DNA of 23,648 bases from an uncultured Ruminococcus sp. (lineage in GTDB: Bacteria > Bacillota > Clostridia > Oscillospirales > Ruminococcaceae). The DNA lies in contig CAMWXM010000009.1 in the NCBI GenBank assembly GCA_947178195.1, forward strand, positions 1 through 23,648. The letters run 5' to 3'. Shown here in pieces: positions 8,509 through 16,647 of this stretch (positions are counted from its first letter, which is position 1; each line of letters opens with the position of its first letter). The notes beneath the pieces were generated by a model. It was not told where the DNA came from. It saw only the letters and a list, made by a program, of their open reading frames with translations, and made no database searches. The position numbers and the translations under genes are program-made.

Positions 8509-9639
8509 TTATTCCTCTGTCGCTTTTTCATCTGCTTCTTTTTCTTCAGTTTCCGAGGTGTTTTCCTCAGCTTCTGTATTACCGATCACTTTAAGATTAA
8601 TATCAAGCTCCGGTCTTATGTCAATTTTATATCCCGTAAGCTTTGCCGCAAGCTTTGCGTTCTGACCTCTGTTTCCTATGGCAAGTGACAGTTGATCGTT
8701 GGGAACAGTAACGCTGCATTCCTTAGCCTCCTCATCTGTCACCTCAACGCTTATGACCTTAGCCGGCGCAAGCGCTCTTGCAACAAATTCGGCTGGCTCT
8801 TCGCTATATACTATAATATCGATTTTTTCTCCTCTTAGTTCATCCACAATAGCCTGTATTCTCGAACGCTTAGGGCCGATACACGATCCTACTGCGTCCA
8901 CATTTTCATCTCTTGAGCATACTGCAATTTTCGTTCTTGCCCCTGCTTCTCTGGAAATTGACTTTATTTCAACTATTCCGTCATAAATTTCAGGCACTTC
9001 AAGTTCAAAAAGTCTTTTTACAAGGTCTCTGTGAGCTCTTGAAATTTTTATGATAGGCTTTTTGGTTTTGTTTGCAATTCCCGTCACATAAACCTTTATC
9101 TTATCCCCTTCCTTAAATCTTTCTCCGGGAATCTGTTCATTTCTGAAAAGATAAAGCTCTGTTTTGTCGTAGATTACCGTAACGGTATTGCTTCCCGGCT
9201 CGACCTGAGAAACGGTAACGGTAATACATTCGTTTTCCTTATCCTGAAACTGATTCAGTATATTTTCACGATTTATTTCTCTCAGGTCGCCTTTTATCGA
9301 CTGCTTTGCCGACTGTGCCGCTGCTCTTCCGAACTGCGCTGCGTCAAGAGGCCATTCAATGGTATCGCCCACATAAGTGCCCGGCTTTATTGTTTTTGCC
9401 TCGTCAATATTTATCTCATTATAGTCGATAGGCTCGTCATCGATAACCGTCTTGATGATAAACATTTCAAACTTTTTGGTTGCAGGATCGATATCGACTC
9501 TAATATTATCTTCAGCATAAGGATAAGCTTTTTTAATAGCCTTCAGCAAAGCCGATTTGACTTTTTCCACAATTATTTCCGTATCCACGCTGTTTTCGCT
9601 GCCAAGAAGCGACAGTGCCTCAAAAAAACCGTTGTTCAT
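8509..9639 (-). CDS. nusA: Transcription termination/antitermination factor NusA
   Basis: NusA binds RNA polymerase and nascent RNA and modulates pausing, intrinsic termination and antitermination. The 376-residue product has the N-terminal polymerase-binding domain (about 1-125, with AAAQSAKQSI), an S1 domain (about 135-200, KVYVTGI), and two KH domains: KH1 around GSCIGPKRSRIQAIVDEL (251-268) and KH2 around LAIGNRGQNAKLAAKLTGY (from about 319). An acidic tail of about 25 residues ends the protein. It lacks the two C-terminal acidic repeats of E. coli NusA, as is normal in Firmicutes. The ATG at 9639 has AAGGAAGGA upstream. It sits between rimP and ylxR. Confidence 0.97.
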   Translation of the reverse strand: MNNGFFEALSLLGSENSVDTEIIVEKVKSALLKAIKKAYPYAEDNIRVDIDPATKKFEMFIIKTVIDDEPIDYNEINIDEAKTIKPGTYVGDTIEWPLDAAQFGRAAAQSAKQSIKGDLREINRENILNQFQDKENECITVTVSQVEPGSNTVTVIYDKTELYLFRNEQIPGERFKEGDKIKVYVTGIANKTKKPIIKISRAHRDLVKRLFELEVPEIYDGIVEIKSISREAGARTKIAVCSRDENVDAVGSCIGPKRSRIQAIVDELRGEKIDIIVYSEEPAEFVARALAPAKVISVEVTDEEAKECSVTVPNDQLSLAIGNRGQNAKLAAKLTGYKIDIRPELDINLKVIGNTEAEENTSETEEKEADEKATEE

Positions 9640-9660
9640 TTTTCTCAGATCCTTCCTTTA

Positions 9661-10158
9661 TTATAAATATTCATTAAAATCATCATGGAGCTTTACATTA
9701 GCAATATCTGCCAGCGAAATTATCCGTGCATTTTCTTCTCCTGTTTCCACCGGACAGGAAAGCTTCAGCTTTTCCTTATCAAACTCCGAAAGTATTGCCG
9801 TAAATTCCTTGACGCCGTCCAGCGCCTTATAAAGCTTTATATTGACAAGCTTCCCCAGCGATGCTGCAAAATGCGACTCTCTAATAAGCTCTCTTTCGAT
9901 ACCTGCTGAACCGACCTCCAGAAAATATCCCTGAGAAATAGGGTCTTTTTCGTCAAGAATATCGCTTAAAGGACGGCTTACCGCCTCGCAGTGGTCTATA
10001 TTCACTCCGCCTTCCCTGTCGATGAACACTCTCAGATACCAGGAAGCTCCTTCCTTTTCAAATCTCACGTCCCATATATCGCAGCCATTTTCATCGGCAA
10101 TGGGCTTTGCAAGCTCAAAAACAAGTTGTTCAGTATTTCCGAACTTTTTTATTTTCAT
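9661..10158 (-). CDS. rimP: Ribosome maturation factor RimP
   Basis: RimP binds pre-30S particles and is needed for efficient maturation of the small subunit. The 165-residue product shows ELAKPIADENGCDIWDVRF, then LRVFIDREGGVNIDHCEAVS, DPISQGYFLEVGSAGIEREL and a C-terminal SH3-like domain ending near ANVKLHDDF. Note VGSAGIER where the family consensus is VSSPGLDR. The start at 10158 follows a GGAG about 10 bases upstream. It is the first gene of the operon; a promoter and a terminator-like hairpin lie in its leader (see those entries). nusA follows after 21 bases. Confidence 0.95.
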   Translation of the reverse strand: MKIKKFGNTEQLVFELAKPIADENGCDIWDVRFEKEGASWYLRVFIDREGGVNIDHCEAVSRPLSDILDEKDPISQGYFLEVGSAGIERELIRESHFAASLGKLVNIKLYKALDGVKEFTAILSEFDKEKLKLSCPVETGEENARIISLADIANVKLHDDFNEYL

Positions 10159-10201
10159 CAGATAAACACTCCAATCAGGCTCATGCGCCTTTATACATAA
10201 G

Positions 10202-10226
10202 AAAGACCGGAAATCTTCCGGTCTTT
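10202..10226 (-). terminator. Perfect terminator-like hairpin in the rimP operon leader
   Basis: Arms AAAGACCGGAA (10202-10212) and TTCCGGTCTTT (10216-10226) are perfectly complementary, with a 3-base loop. On the minus strand the stem is followed by CTTATG, and its own last bases (TTT) extend a short U-rich tail. It lies 136 bases downstream of the acetyltransferase gene and 44 bases upstream of rimP. It lies after, not before, the predicted rimP promoter, so it may act as a leader attenuator as well as a terminator. Confidence 0.75.
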
Positions 10227-10251
10227 AGCTTACTTTATCTTACAATAATAT

Positions 10252-10280
10252 ATTATAACACTTTTATAACAAAAAATCAA
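10252..10280 (-). promoter_or_regulatory. Sigma-A promoter of the rimP-ribF operon
   Basis: On the minus strand the -35 is TTGATT (10280-10275) and the -10 is TATAAT (10257-10252), with a 17-base spacer. The predicted start is near 10245, giving a leader of about 85 nt that contains the hairpin at 10202-10226. No other comparably good promoter was seen between the hairpin and rimP. Confidence 0.7.
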
Positions 10281-10347
10281 GCACTTTTTAAATTTTTTTC
10301 AGTTTTTTCCTTTTATAGCTTATAAAGCAACTGCAATTGCAGTAAAA

Positions 10348-10947
10348 TTAATCATTTTCATTATAGATAGGATATTTATTTTTATCTTCCTCGGTAATTT
10401 TCCTTACCGCACGACAAGGATTACCAACAGCGACAACTCCCGAAGGTATATCTCTGTTTACCACGCTTCCTGCGCCAATGATCGTATTGTCTCCTATGGT
10501 GACTCCCGGAAGAATACTGACATTTGCTCCGATCCACACATCGTTTCCGATTTTAATTGGAAATGCTATCTCCATCCCCTTTTTGCGTTGTTGAGCGTCA
10601 ATAGCATGTCCTGCTGTTGAGATAACGCAATTCGGCGCAATAAATACATTATCACCGATTTCAACCTTAGCACCATCCAAAATAATAACATTATGGTTAG
10701 TGTAAAAATTTTCACCTACAGAAATATTAAAACCGTAGTCGCAGAAAAAAGGAGCTGTAATAACAATATTTCCTTTGATTTCTCCCAACATTTGATGAAG
10801 AAGTTCATTTTGCTTAACAGTTTCAGAAGGTTTACAATTATTAAATTCATAACACAGATCAGCACATTTGGTTCTTAATTCCAATAATTTCGGATCGTAA
10901 TTTGCATCATACAAATAACCTTTCTGAGCCTTTTCCCATTCTGTCAT
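10348..10947 (-). CDS. Maltose/galactoside-type O-acetyltransferase (hexapeptide repeat)
   Basis: This is an acetyl-CoA-dependent O-acetyltransferase of the LacA/Maa/NodL group with a left-handed beta-helix. The 199-residue product begins with the Mac N-terminal domain (MTEWEKAQKGYLYDANYDPK), then FFCDYGFNISVGENFYTNHN and hexapeptide repeats (IGDNVFIAPN, IGNDVWIGANVSILPGVTIG). The TAGHAIDAQQR segment places the catalytic histidine as in LacA, and the end shows VAVGNPCRAVRKI. The acceptor sugar cannot be fixed by sequence. The start follows AAAGGAG. It lies only 42 bases downstream of guaB on the same strand with no clear promoter of its own, so it may be co-transcribed. A 14-bp palindrome (10330-10343) sits just after the stop. 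Confidence 0.93.
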   Translation of the reverse strand: MTEWEKAQKGYLYDANYDPKLLELRTKCADLCYEFNNCKPSETVKQNELLHQMLGEIKGNIVITAPFFCDYGFNISVGENFYTNHNVIILDGAKVEIGDNVFIAPNCVISTAGHAIDAQQRKKGMEIAFPIKIGNDVWIGANVSILPGVTIGDNTIIGAGSVVNRDIPSGVVAVGNPCRAVRKITEEDKNKYPIYNEND

Positions 10948-10989
10948 TATATTTTATCTCCTTTAGTTATAATAATTTATATTATCGCA

Positions 10990-12456
10990 TTAAATCTGTG
11001 CGGAGTAGTTAGGAGCTTCCTTTGTAATATAAATATCATGCGGATGGCTTTCTTTAAGTCCTGCACCGGTAATTCTCACAAACTGTGAATTTTCATGAAG
11101 GGTAGGAATATCAACGCATCCACAGTAGCCCATACCCGACCTGATACCACCAACAAGCTGGAATATGGTATCTGCTAAAGGTCCTTTAAAAGGGACACGT
11201 CCTTCAACCCCTTCGGGAACAAGCTTTTTTGCACCTTCCTGGAAATATCTGTCCTTTGAGCCACACGCCATTGCGCCCAGGCTTCCCATTCCTCTGTACA
11301 CTTTAAAGGAACGTCCCTGGAATATTTCTGTTTCTCCGGGAGATTCCGAGCAGCCTGCGAGCAGTGAACCCAGCATTACAACGCTTGCTCCTGCCGCAAG
11401 AGCCTTGACGATATCTCCGGAATATTTAATACCACCGTCTGCGATAACAGGGATATCATACTTCTGAGCCACCTTTGCCACGTCATATACGGCTGTTATC
11501 TGAGGTACGCCTATACCTGCAACAACTCTTGTGGTACAGATAGAACCCGGACCGATTCCGACCTTCAATGCGTCTGCACCAGCGGAAATAAGGTCCTCGG
11601 CAGCCTCTGCAGTAGCAATATTTCCGGCAATAACCGGAATATCAGGGAAGCTTTCCTTGACCATTTTCAGACATTTCATAATATTCTGAGAATGGCCATG
11701 AGCGGAATCAAGAACAAGTACGTCAACCTGAGCGTCAATAAGCGCTCTTGCTCTGTCTAAGACGTCCCCCGTAACGCCGATTGCCGCTCCGCAGAGAAGT
11801 CTTCCGCCCTTGTCTCTTGCCGAATTTGGATACTGGATAGCCTTTTCAATATCTTTAATGGTTATAAGTCCTTTAAGACAGCCTTTTTCATCAACTAAAG
11901 GGAGTTTTTCAATTTTATGCTTACGGAGAATTTCCTGAGCTTGTTCAAGAGTAGTATCTATAGGAGCTGTAATAAGATTTTCTTTTGTCATTACTTCGTC
12001 TATCTTAGCTTCAAAATCGGAAATAAAACGCATATCACGGTTGGTAATAATGCCCACAAGCTTTCCAGCTCCGTCAACTATAGGAACACCGGAAATTTTA
12101 TATTTACCCATAAGCTCATCAGCTTCATATACCTTGCGGTCAGCAGTAAGCGAAAATGGATTTACAATAACGCCGTTTTCCGAACGCTTTACCTTATCAA
12201 CTTCGTCCGCCTGCTGTTCAATAGTCATGTTCTTGTGTATGATACCGATGCCGCCTTCCCTTGCAATAGCGATAGCAGTTGCAGCTTCTGTAACGGTATC
12301 CATAGCGGCAGTCATGATCGGAGTATTAAGCTTTATGTTTTTAGTAAGCCTTGTTTCCAGATTTATCATGTTGGGCGTAACCTCTGATTTAGCCGGAATC
12401 AGAAGAACATCGTCAAAGGTAAGACCTTCCTTAACAAATTTACTCTCGTTGAGCAT
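10990..12456 (-). CDS. guaB: Inosine-5'-monophosphate dehydrogenase
   Basis: GuaB oxidises IMP to XMP with NAD+, the committed step of guanine nucleotide synthesis. The 488-residue product has the TIM-barrel start LTFDDVLLIPAKSEVTP, a CBS pair inserted at about 95-210 (ISGVPIVD, IEKLPLVDEKG), the catalytic loop GIGPGSICTTR with Cys307, the nucleotide site MLGSLLAGCSESPG and the flap containing GVEGRVPFKG. The ATG at 12456 is preferred over an in-frame start 11 codons upstream because GGGAGG lies 8 bases before it and the longer leader (MNLYLYREVLI) is not family-like. A strong promoter lies about 50 bases upstream, so there is no room for a guanine riboswitch. Confidence 0.97.
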   Translation of the reverse strand: MLNESKFVKEGLTFDDVLLIPAKSEVTPNMINLETRLTKNIKLNTPIMTAAMDTVTEAATAIAIAREGGIGIIHKNMTIEQQADEVDKVKRSENGVIVNPFSLTADRKVYEADELMGKYKISGVPIVDGAGKLVGIITNRDMRFISDFEAKIDEVMTKENLITAPIDTTLEQAQEILRKHKIEKLPLVDEKGCLKGLITIKDIEKAIQYPNSARDKGGRLLCGAAIGVTGDVLDRARALIDAQVDVLVLDSAHGHSQNIMKCLKMVKESFPDIPVIAGNIATAEAAEDLISAGADALKVGIGPGSICTTRVVAGIGVPQITAVYDVAKVAQKYDIPVIADGGIKYSGDIVKALAAGASVVMLGSLLAGCSESPGETEIFQGRSFKVYRGMGSLGAMACGSKDRYFQEGAKKLVPEGVEGRVPFKGPLADTIFQLVGGIRSGMGYCGCVDIPTLHENSQFVRITGAGLKESHPHDIYITKEAPNYSAQI

Positions 12457-12506
12457 AATTAAAACCTCCCTATACAAATACAGATTCATTAATGTTATTT
12501 CTTATT

Positions 12507-12535
12507 ATGATACTATTTTTTTTTAATTATGTCAA
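12507..12535 (-). promoter_or_regulatory. Sigma-A promoter of guaB
   Basis: On the minus strand there is a consensus -35 TTGACA (12535-12530), a 17-base spacer that is mostly A, and -10 TATCAT (12512-12507). The predicted 5' leader to the guaB ATG is about 45 nt. Confidence 0.75.
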
Positions 12536-12556
12536 GCCGTTTTCGACAATTTCCCT

Positions 12557-12678
12557 TACTTTTTTGAAAAAAAGTAAGCAAAAAACTTTTACATCGCTTT
12601 TAGTTGACTGAAAGCATTTACTGAAGTCTCGAAAAGCAGCTTTATCGGCGACAGAAGGAAAAATTTTTCAAAAAAGTA
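12557..12678. repeat. Segment bounded by a 15-bp inverted repeat in the guaB/kinase intergenic gap
   Basis: The 345-base gap 12457-12801 contains no gene. Apart from the two divergent promoters it holds this 122-base segment. Its ends are TACTTTTTTGAAAAA (12557-12571) and the exact reverse complement TTTTTCAAAAAAGTA (12664-12678). The left end also forms its own palindrome, CTTAC-T6 against A6-GTAAG (12555-12578). The interior has no open frame of note. The architecture suggests a small non-autonomous interspersed repeat or a structured untranslated element. A terminator role for the left palindrome is also possible. Confidence 0.5.
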
Positions 12679-12733
12679 GGTTGACATGATTGAAATAATA
12701 AATCAGTAAGACCTAAAAAAAGGAATTTCACAC

Positions 12734-12762
12734 TTGAAATCTATACATAAGTATGTTATAAT
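12734..12762 (+). promoter_or_regulatory. Sigma-A promoter of the hybrid kinase gene
   Basis: -35 TTGAAA (12734-12739), 17-base spacer and perfect -10 TATAAT (12757-12762), about 40 bases upstream of the kinase ATG. A short palindrome ATTTCA-CACT-TGAAAT (12725-12740) overlaps the -35 and could be an operator, though it is short and in AT-rich DNA. Confidence 0.75.
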
Positions 12763-12801
12763 TATAGGCAGTAATGTTATCTTGTCAAGGAGGTTCGTTT
12801 T

Positions 12802-15800
12802 ATGTCGGATATTACAAATTATTCTCAGCATGATGTTGACACCCTTTTAAAAAAAATTGAAGCTTCGGAATTTATTCATAAACAGATAGCGTATCTCAAT
12901 TCGGACAGCGATCTAAACGCAGCTATAAATAAAGTTATAGCTGAAATCGGCACTTACATGACTGCAGAACGTGCCTATATCTTCGAAGGTATAGGCGATT
13001 ATTATCGTAATACTGCAGAATGGTGCGCAGAAGGAATAGTGCCTGAGATCGACAGTCTGCAAAATGTTATTAAATCTGAAATGAATACGTGGACGTCCGC
13101 TTTTGAAAAGGACAGTTGCGTAGTTATTCCTGATATTGAAAATATAAAAGAATCTGATCCATATGTCTATGAAACCCTTTTAAGACAGAATATAAGAAGC
13201 GTTGTGGAAGCTCCCATAAAAATTGGCGACAGGCTGGTTGGATTTATCGGAGTCGATAACGCTCCCGATGAATCCATAGCAATCATTTCAGAATCGCTTA
13301 CAACGCTGGGGACGTTTATCGGTACTGCCATACGTAATCGTGAAGAAACCCAAAAGCTTGTCCAGAGCCACAAATCTCTTGAAAGGGAACAAAAAAGCTA
13401 TCGTGACGCAATTTCAAAAGGAAGTGAATTCAATTTCTTTTTCGATATTAACGATGGTCGTCTACATAAGGAATTTATTACGGCTCACGGAGTAAATATT
13501 ATTCGTCAGCTTGGCTTCTCAGTGCCTGTGGGATTTGATGAACTTATGGAAAAATATCAGGAAACCTTCGGAGTTGAGTTTGTCAACAGCAAAATGTCTG
13601 AATTTTTCACCTGTGCCGGAATCAAAAAAGCATTTGAATCTGGTATCACCAATGCTGTGGTAGAATATTATACTCCCACAACGGATATACATATCCGTGT
13701 AAATTGCCTCATGTCCTTAGACGACGAAACAGGTCATATTCATGCGGCAGTAGTCGCTTCTGATATTTCCGAGATAAGACGTACTCAGAAAATGCAGACA
13801 GAGGCTCTCAGGATAGCCAACGAAAAGCTGAATCAGGCAAACGCTGAAATGAACAAGCGTATAGACGCCGTTCTTGACGGAATCTCAGGCGGCTTGAAAA
13901 TTATTGATGCTGAAAATGAATACAGATATTCTTATATAAGCGAAGGAGCAGCCAATCTTCAGGGATATACCGTGTCTGAATTTATGGAGAAATTCAGACA
14001 CAATGCAATAAGCAATGTTTTTGTGGAAGACAGCGAAGCGGTTCTTGACGAAATAAAAAAACAAATGGCTAAAAGCAAAGTCTATACTGTAAAGTACCGT
14101 GTTCCCTGTAAGGACGGCAGCATAAGATGGGTCATAGAAAGAGGAAAAGCTTTCCTTGATAACGTAACCGGAAACAAGCTCTGGTATGCACTTATGCAGG
14201 ATGTTACCGAACTTGAAGACAGAAGCAAACAGCTTGAAAACGTGCTTTCCATACAAAAGGAAATGGCAACATCTCTTTCGACCGGTATTTTTGCATACAC
14301 GTTGCCAGAACGCAATCTTCTTATGCTCAACGAAGAAGGCGAACGGCTTTTCCGCCAGATCGGTCTGACCAGAGAAACAGTCGGCGATATTATGAAAAAA
14401 GTCCCGCCGGAAGAAATCCAGGACGTCGTCAATGCGGTAAAACAGCTTGTCAGTCCCGGACACAAAGCCACATATATTTTCCATGCGAAAAACGTTATTT
14501 CCGGCGGAAATATTGCTCTTAAAACCGAAACAAAGCTTCTGAGCTTTACGGACGGACAGCAGTATATTTTAAGTACCGTTACCGATGTGACCGAACAGGA
14601 GCTGATGGAAAAAAGGCTTGAAGAGGAACGCCGTCAGTACAGAAACGCTCTGGCAATGGATAGTGAGGTATTTTTTGATATTGATCTTACCAAGAGTGTG
14701 ATCTCCGATGAAATTATTGTAAAAAGTAGCCACACCTATGAAGATTTAAATCTTTCTCTCCCCATCACCTACGACGACCTTGCAGGCCAATGGTTCTCCG
14801 ACGACAGAATAGTAGCCAACAGCGGCAATATAGAGCTTGTGCGTAGCAGGGAAAAGCTTATAGAATACTGTCGTAAAGGAAAATCAATTATAAATTTTGA
14901 ATACTATATACCGGCGGACGGAAAATACCGCCGTACACTGGTAATACTATATAAGTTCAATGAGCATATCTACGCAAGCTTTATTGTTTACGATGTGACC
15001 GCCAGCCGTCATGATGAAAAACAGAGACGTTCTCTTATCGAATCGCTGGGAAAGGTTTACTCGGGTCTTTATCTTCTATCTCTTCGCCATGGCAGCTATA
15101 TAAGCTACAAGCAGCTGGACGATATATCAAAAAGCCTTGAAAAAATAGGAGCTGTAAGCGATTTTGTAAAAATTTATTCTGAACAGTTCACTATGCCTGA
15201 ACACAGTAAAAAAATCGCCGATTTTCTTAATCCGGAGAATATAAAATCTACCCTTGCAGATTCAGATTATGCCAGTATTGAATTCCGTCGGGTCGGCATA
15301 GGCTGGTGCAGAATCACTCTTGTTGTGTCTGAACGCAGCAAGTCGGGCGAGGTTGAGTCAGTAGTATTTGCCGCTAATATTATTGACGGTCAGAAAAAGG
15401 CTGAACTTGCTCAGCAGGAGGCTCTTAAGGCAGCTTATGAATCGGCAAACATTGCAAATTCAGCAAAAACCGACTTCCTTGCAAATATGAGCCACGATAT
15501 AAGAACGCCTATGAACGCTATTATCGGTCTTACGGCTATTGCAGGGACTCATATAGATGACAAGGAACGTGTTGCCGACTGTTTGTCAAAGATAGGCGTT
15601 TCTTCACGTCATCTTCTCGGAATAATCAACGAAGTACTTGATATGTCCAAAATCGAATCGGGCAAAATGGAACTTCACGAAGGCGGCTTCAGTCTTTCTG
15701 ACCTTATAGATAATCTTCTTACAATGTCAAAACCTAATGTTTCGGCAAAAAATCATCAGCTGTCGGTATCGGTAAGAAATATTGAACATGAAAATGTTAT

Positions 15801-16647
15801 AGGCGACAGCCAACGTATTCAGCAGGTGTTCATGAACCTTATGAGCAATGCTATAAAATATACTCCCGAAGGCGGAAAAATCAGTTTGTATATATCTGAA
15901 AAATCCACTAACAAACCAAATATAGGCTGTTATGAATTTGTTTTTGAGGATAACGGTATAGGTATGACCGAAGAGTATCTGGAACATATTTTTGAACCGT
16001 TTTCACGTGCAAGAAACGACGCAAGAATTGAAAAAATTCAGGGTACGGGTCTGGGAATGCCGATAACACGCAATATCGTTCAGATGATGAACGGCGATAT
16101 CAAGGTCGAAAGCAAGCTCAACGAGGGCACGAAAATTACTGTAACCTTCTTCCTGAAGCTGAAAACAACAACAGATAAATTTGAAATAGAAAGCTTTGCA
16201 GACCTGCCTATACTTGTTGCCGACGACGACGATACTTCGTGTATTTATACCTGTGAAATGCTGTCGGATCTGGGCATGAATGGAGAATGGGTGCTTACCG
16301 GCGAGGAAGCGGTAGAAAAAACTGTTGAGCATCATAAATGCGGAAACGACTTTTTTGCTATTATTCTCGATTGGAAAATGCCGGGAATGAACGGCGTTGA
16401 AACAACAAGAGAGATAAGAAAACAAGTTGGAAAGGATATTCCTATAATTATTATTTCTGCCTATGACTGGTCGGAGATTGAGCTTGAAGCCAAGTCTGCA
16501 GGAGCTGACGCTTTTATCTCCAAACCTCTTTTCAAATCAAGAATGATCCATCTTTTCAACGAGCTTACAGGCAAAAATGAAGATTCAGCTACCGCTTCAA
16601 ATCTTAAGAAAGATGCTGAAAAACAATTTGCAGGAAAACGTGCGTAA
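12802..16647 (+). CDS. Cytosolic hybrid sensor histidine kinase (GAF, PAS-like domains, HisKA, HATPase, REC), C-terminally truncated
   Basis: This predicted hybrid two-component kinase has 1281 residues and no membrane segment. Order: GAF (about 22-180), PAS-like (200-325), PAS with the RWVIERGKAF and YALMQDVTE ending typical of PAS_3 (352-472), a further PAS-like region (480-600), and two weaker PAS-like regions (about 612-735 and 742-865). HisKA follows with MSHDIRTPMN and phospho-acceptor His898. HATPase has N-box Asn1016, G1 EDNGIGMT and G2 GTGLGMP. REC1 has acidic residues Asp1141-1144, phospho-acceptor Asp1190 in LDWKMPGMNG, and SKP near its end. The start has AGGAGG 8 bases upstream. 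The gene ends early, at FAGKRA-stop, where a second receiver should begin; the rest of that receiver continues in another frame. The signal sensed and the output partner are unknown. Confidence 0.93.
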   Translation: MSDITNYSQHDVDTLLKKIEASEFIHKQIAYLNSDSDLNAAINKVIAEIGTYMTAERAYIFEGIGDYYRNTAEWCAEGIVPEIDSLQNVIKSEMNTWTSAFEKDSCVVIPDIENIKESDPYVYETLLRQNIRSVVEAPIKIGDRLVGFIGVDNAPDESIAIISESLTTLGTFIGTAIRNREETQKLVQSHKSLEREQKSYRDAISKGSEFNFFFDINDGRLHKEFITAHGVNIIRQLGFSVPVGFDELMEKYQETFGVEFVNSKMSEFFTCAGIKKAFESGITNAVVEYYTPTTDIHIRVNCLMSLDDETGHIHAAVVASDISEIRRTQKMQTEALRIANEKLNQANAEMNKRIDAVLDGISGGLKIIDAENEYRYSYISEGAANLQGYTVSEFMEKFRHNAISNVFVEDSEAVLDEIKKQMAKSKVYTVKYRVPCKDGSIRWVIERGKAFLDNVTGNKLWYALMQDVTELEDRSKQLENVLSIQKEMATSLSTGIFAYTLPERNLLMLNEEGERLFRQIGLTRETVGDIMKKVPPEEIQDVVNAVKQLVSPGHKATYIFHAKNVISGGNIALKTETKLLSFTDGQQYILSTVTDVTEQELMEKRLEEERRQYRNALAMDSEVFFDIDLTKSVISDEIIVKSSHTYEDLNLSLPITYDDLAGQWFSDDRIVANSGNIELVRSREKLIEYCRKGKSIINFEYYIPADGKYRRTLVILYKFNEHIYASFIVYDVTASRHDEKQRRSLIESLGKVYSGLYLLSLRHGSYISYKQLDDISKSLEKIGAVSDFVKIYSEQFTMPEHSKKIADFLNPENIKSTLADSDYASIEFRRVGIGWCRITLVVSERSKSGEVESVVFAANIIDGQKKAELAQQEALKAAYESANIANSAKTDFLANMSHDIRTPMNAIIGLTAIAGTHIDDKERVADCLSKIGVSSRHLLGIINEVLDMSKIESGKMELHEGGFSLSDLIDNLLTMSKPNVSAKNHQLSVSVRNIEHENVIGDSQRIQQVFMNLMSNAIKYTPEGGKISLYISEKSTNKPNIGCYEFVFEDNGIGMTEEYLEHIFEPFSRARNDARIEKIQGTGLGMPITRNIVQMMNGDIKVESKLNEGTKITVTFFLKLKTTTDKFEIESFADLPILVADDDDTSCIYTCEMLSDLGMNGEWVLTGEEAVEKTVEHHKCGNDFFAIILDWKMPGMNGVETTREIRKQVGKDIPIIIISAYDWSEIELEAKSAGADAFISKPLFKSRMIHLFNELTGKNEDSATASNLKKDAEKQFAGKRA

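Noticed and set aside
10330..10343. 14-bp palindrome ACTGCAATTGCAGT after the acetyltransferase stop
   Set aside because: Perfect but with no loop and no T run, so it is unlikely to be a terminator; with one copy seen there is no support for a binding site.
12457..12535. Possible guanine or other purine riboswitch ahead of guaB
   Set aside because: The predicted promoter leaves a leader of only about 45 nt, too short for a purine aptamer plus expression platform, and no aptamer core was seen.
13885..14484. Minus-strand open frames inside the hybrid kinase gene
   Set aside because: They are antisense to a continuous PAS-rich coding region with clear domain homology, and they have no family resemblance of their own.
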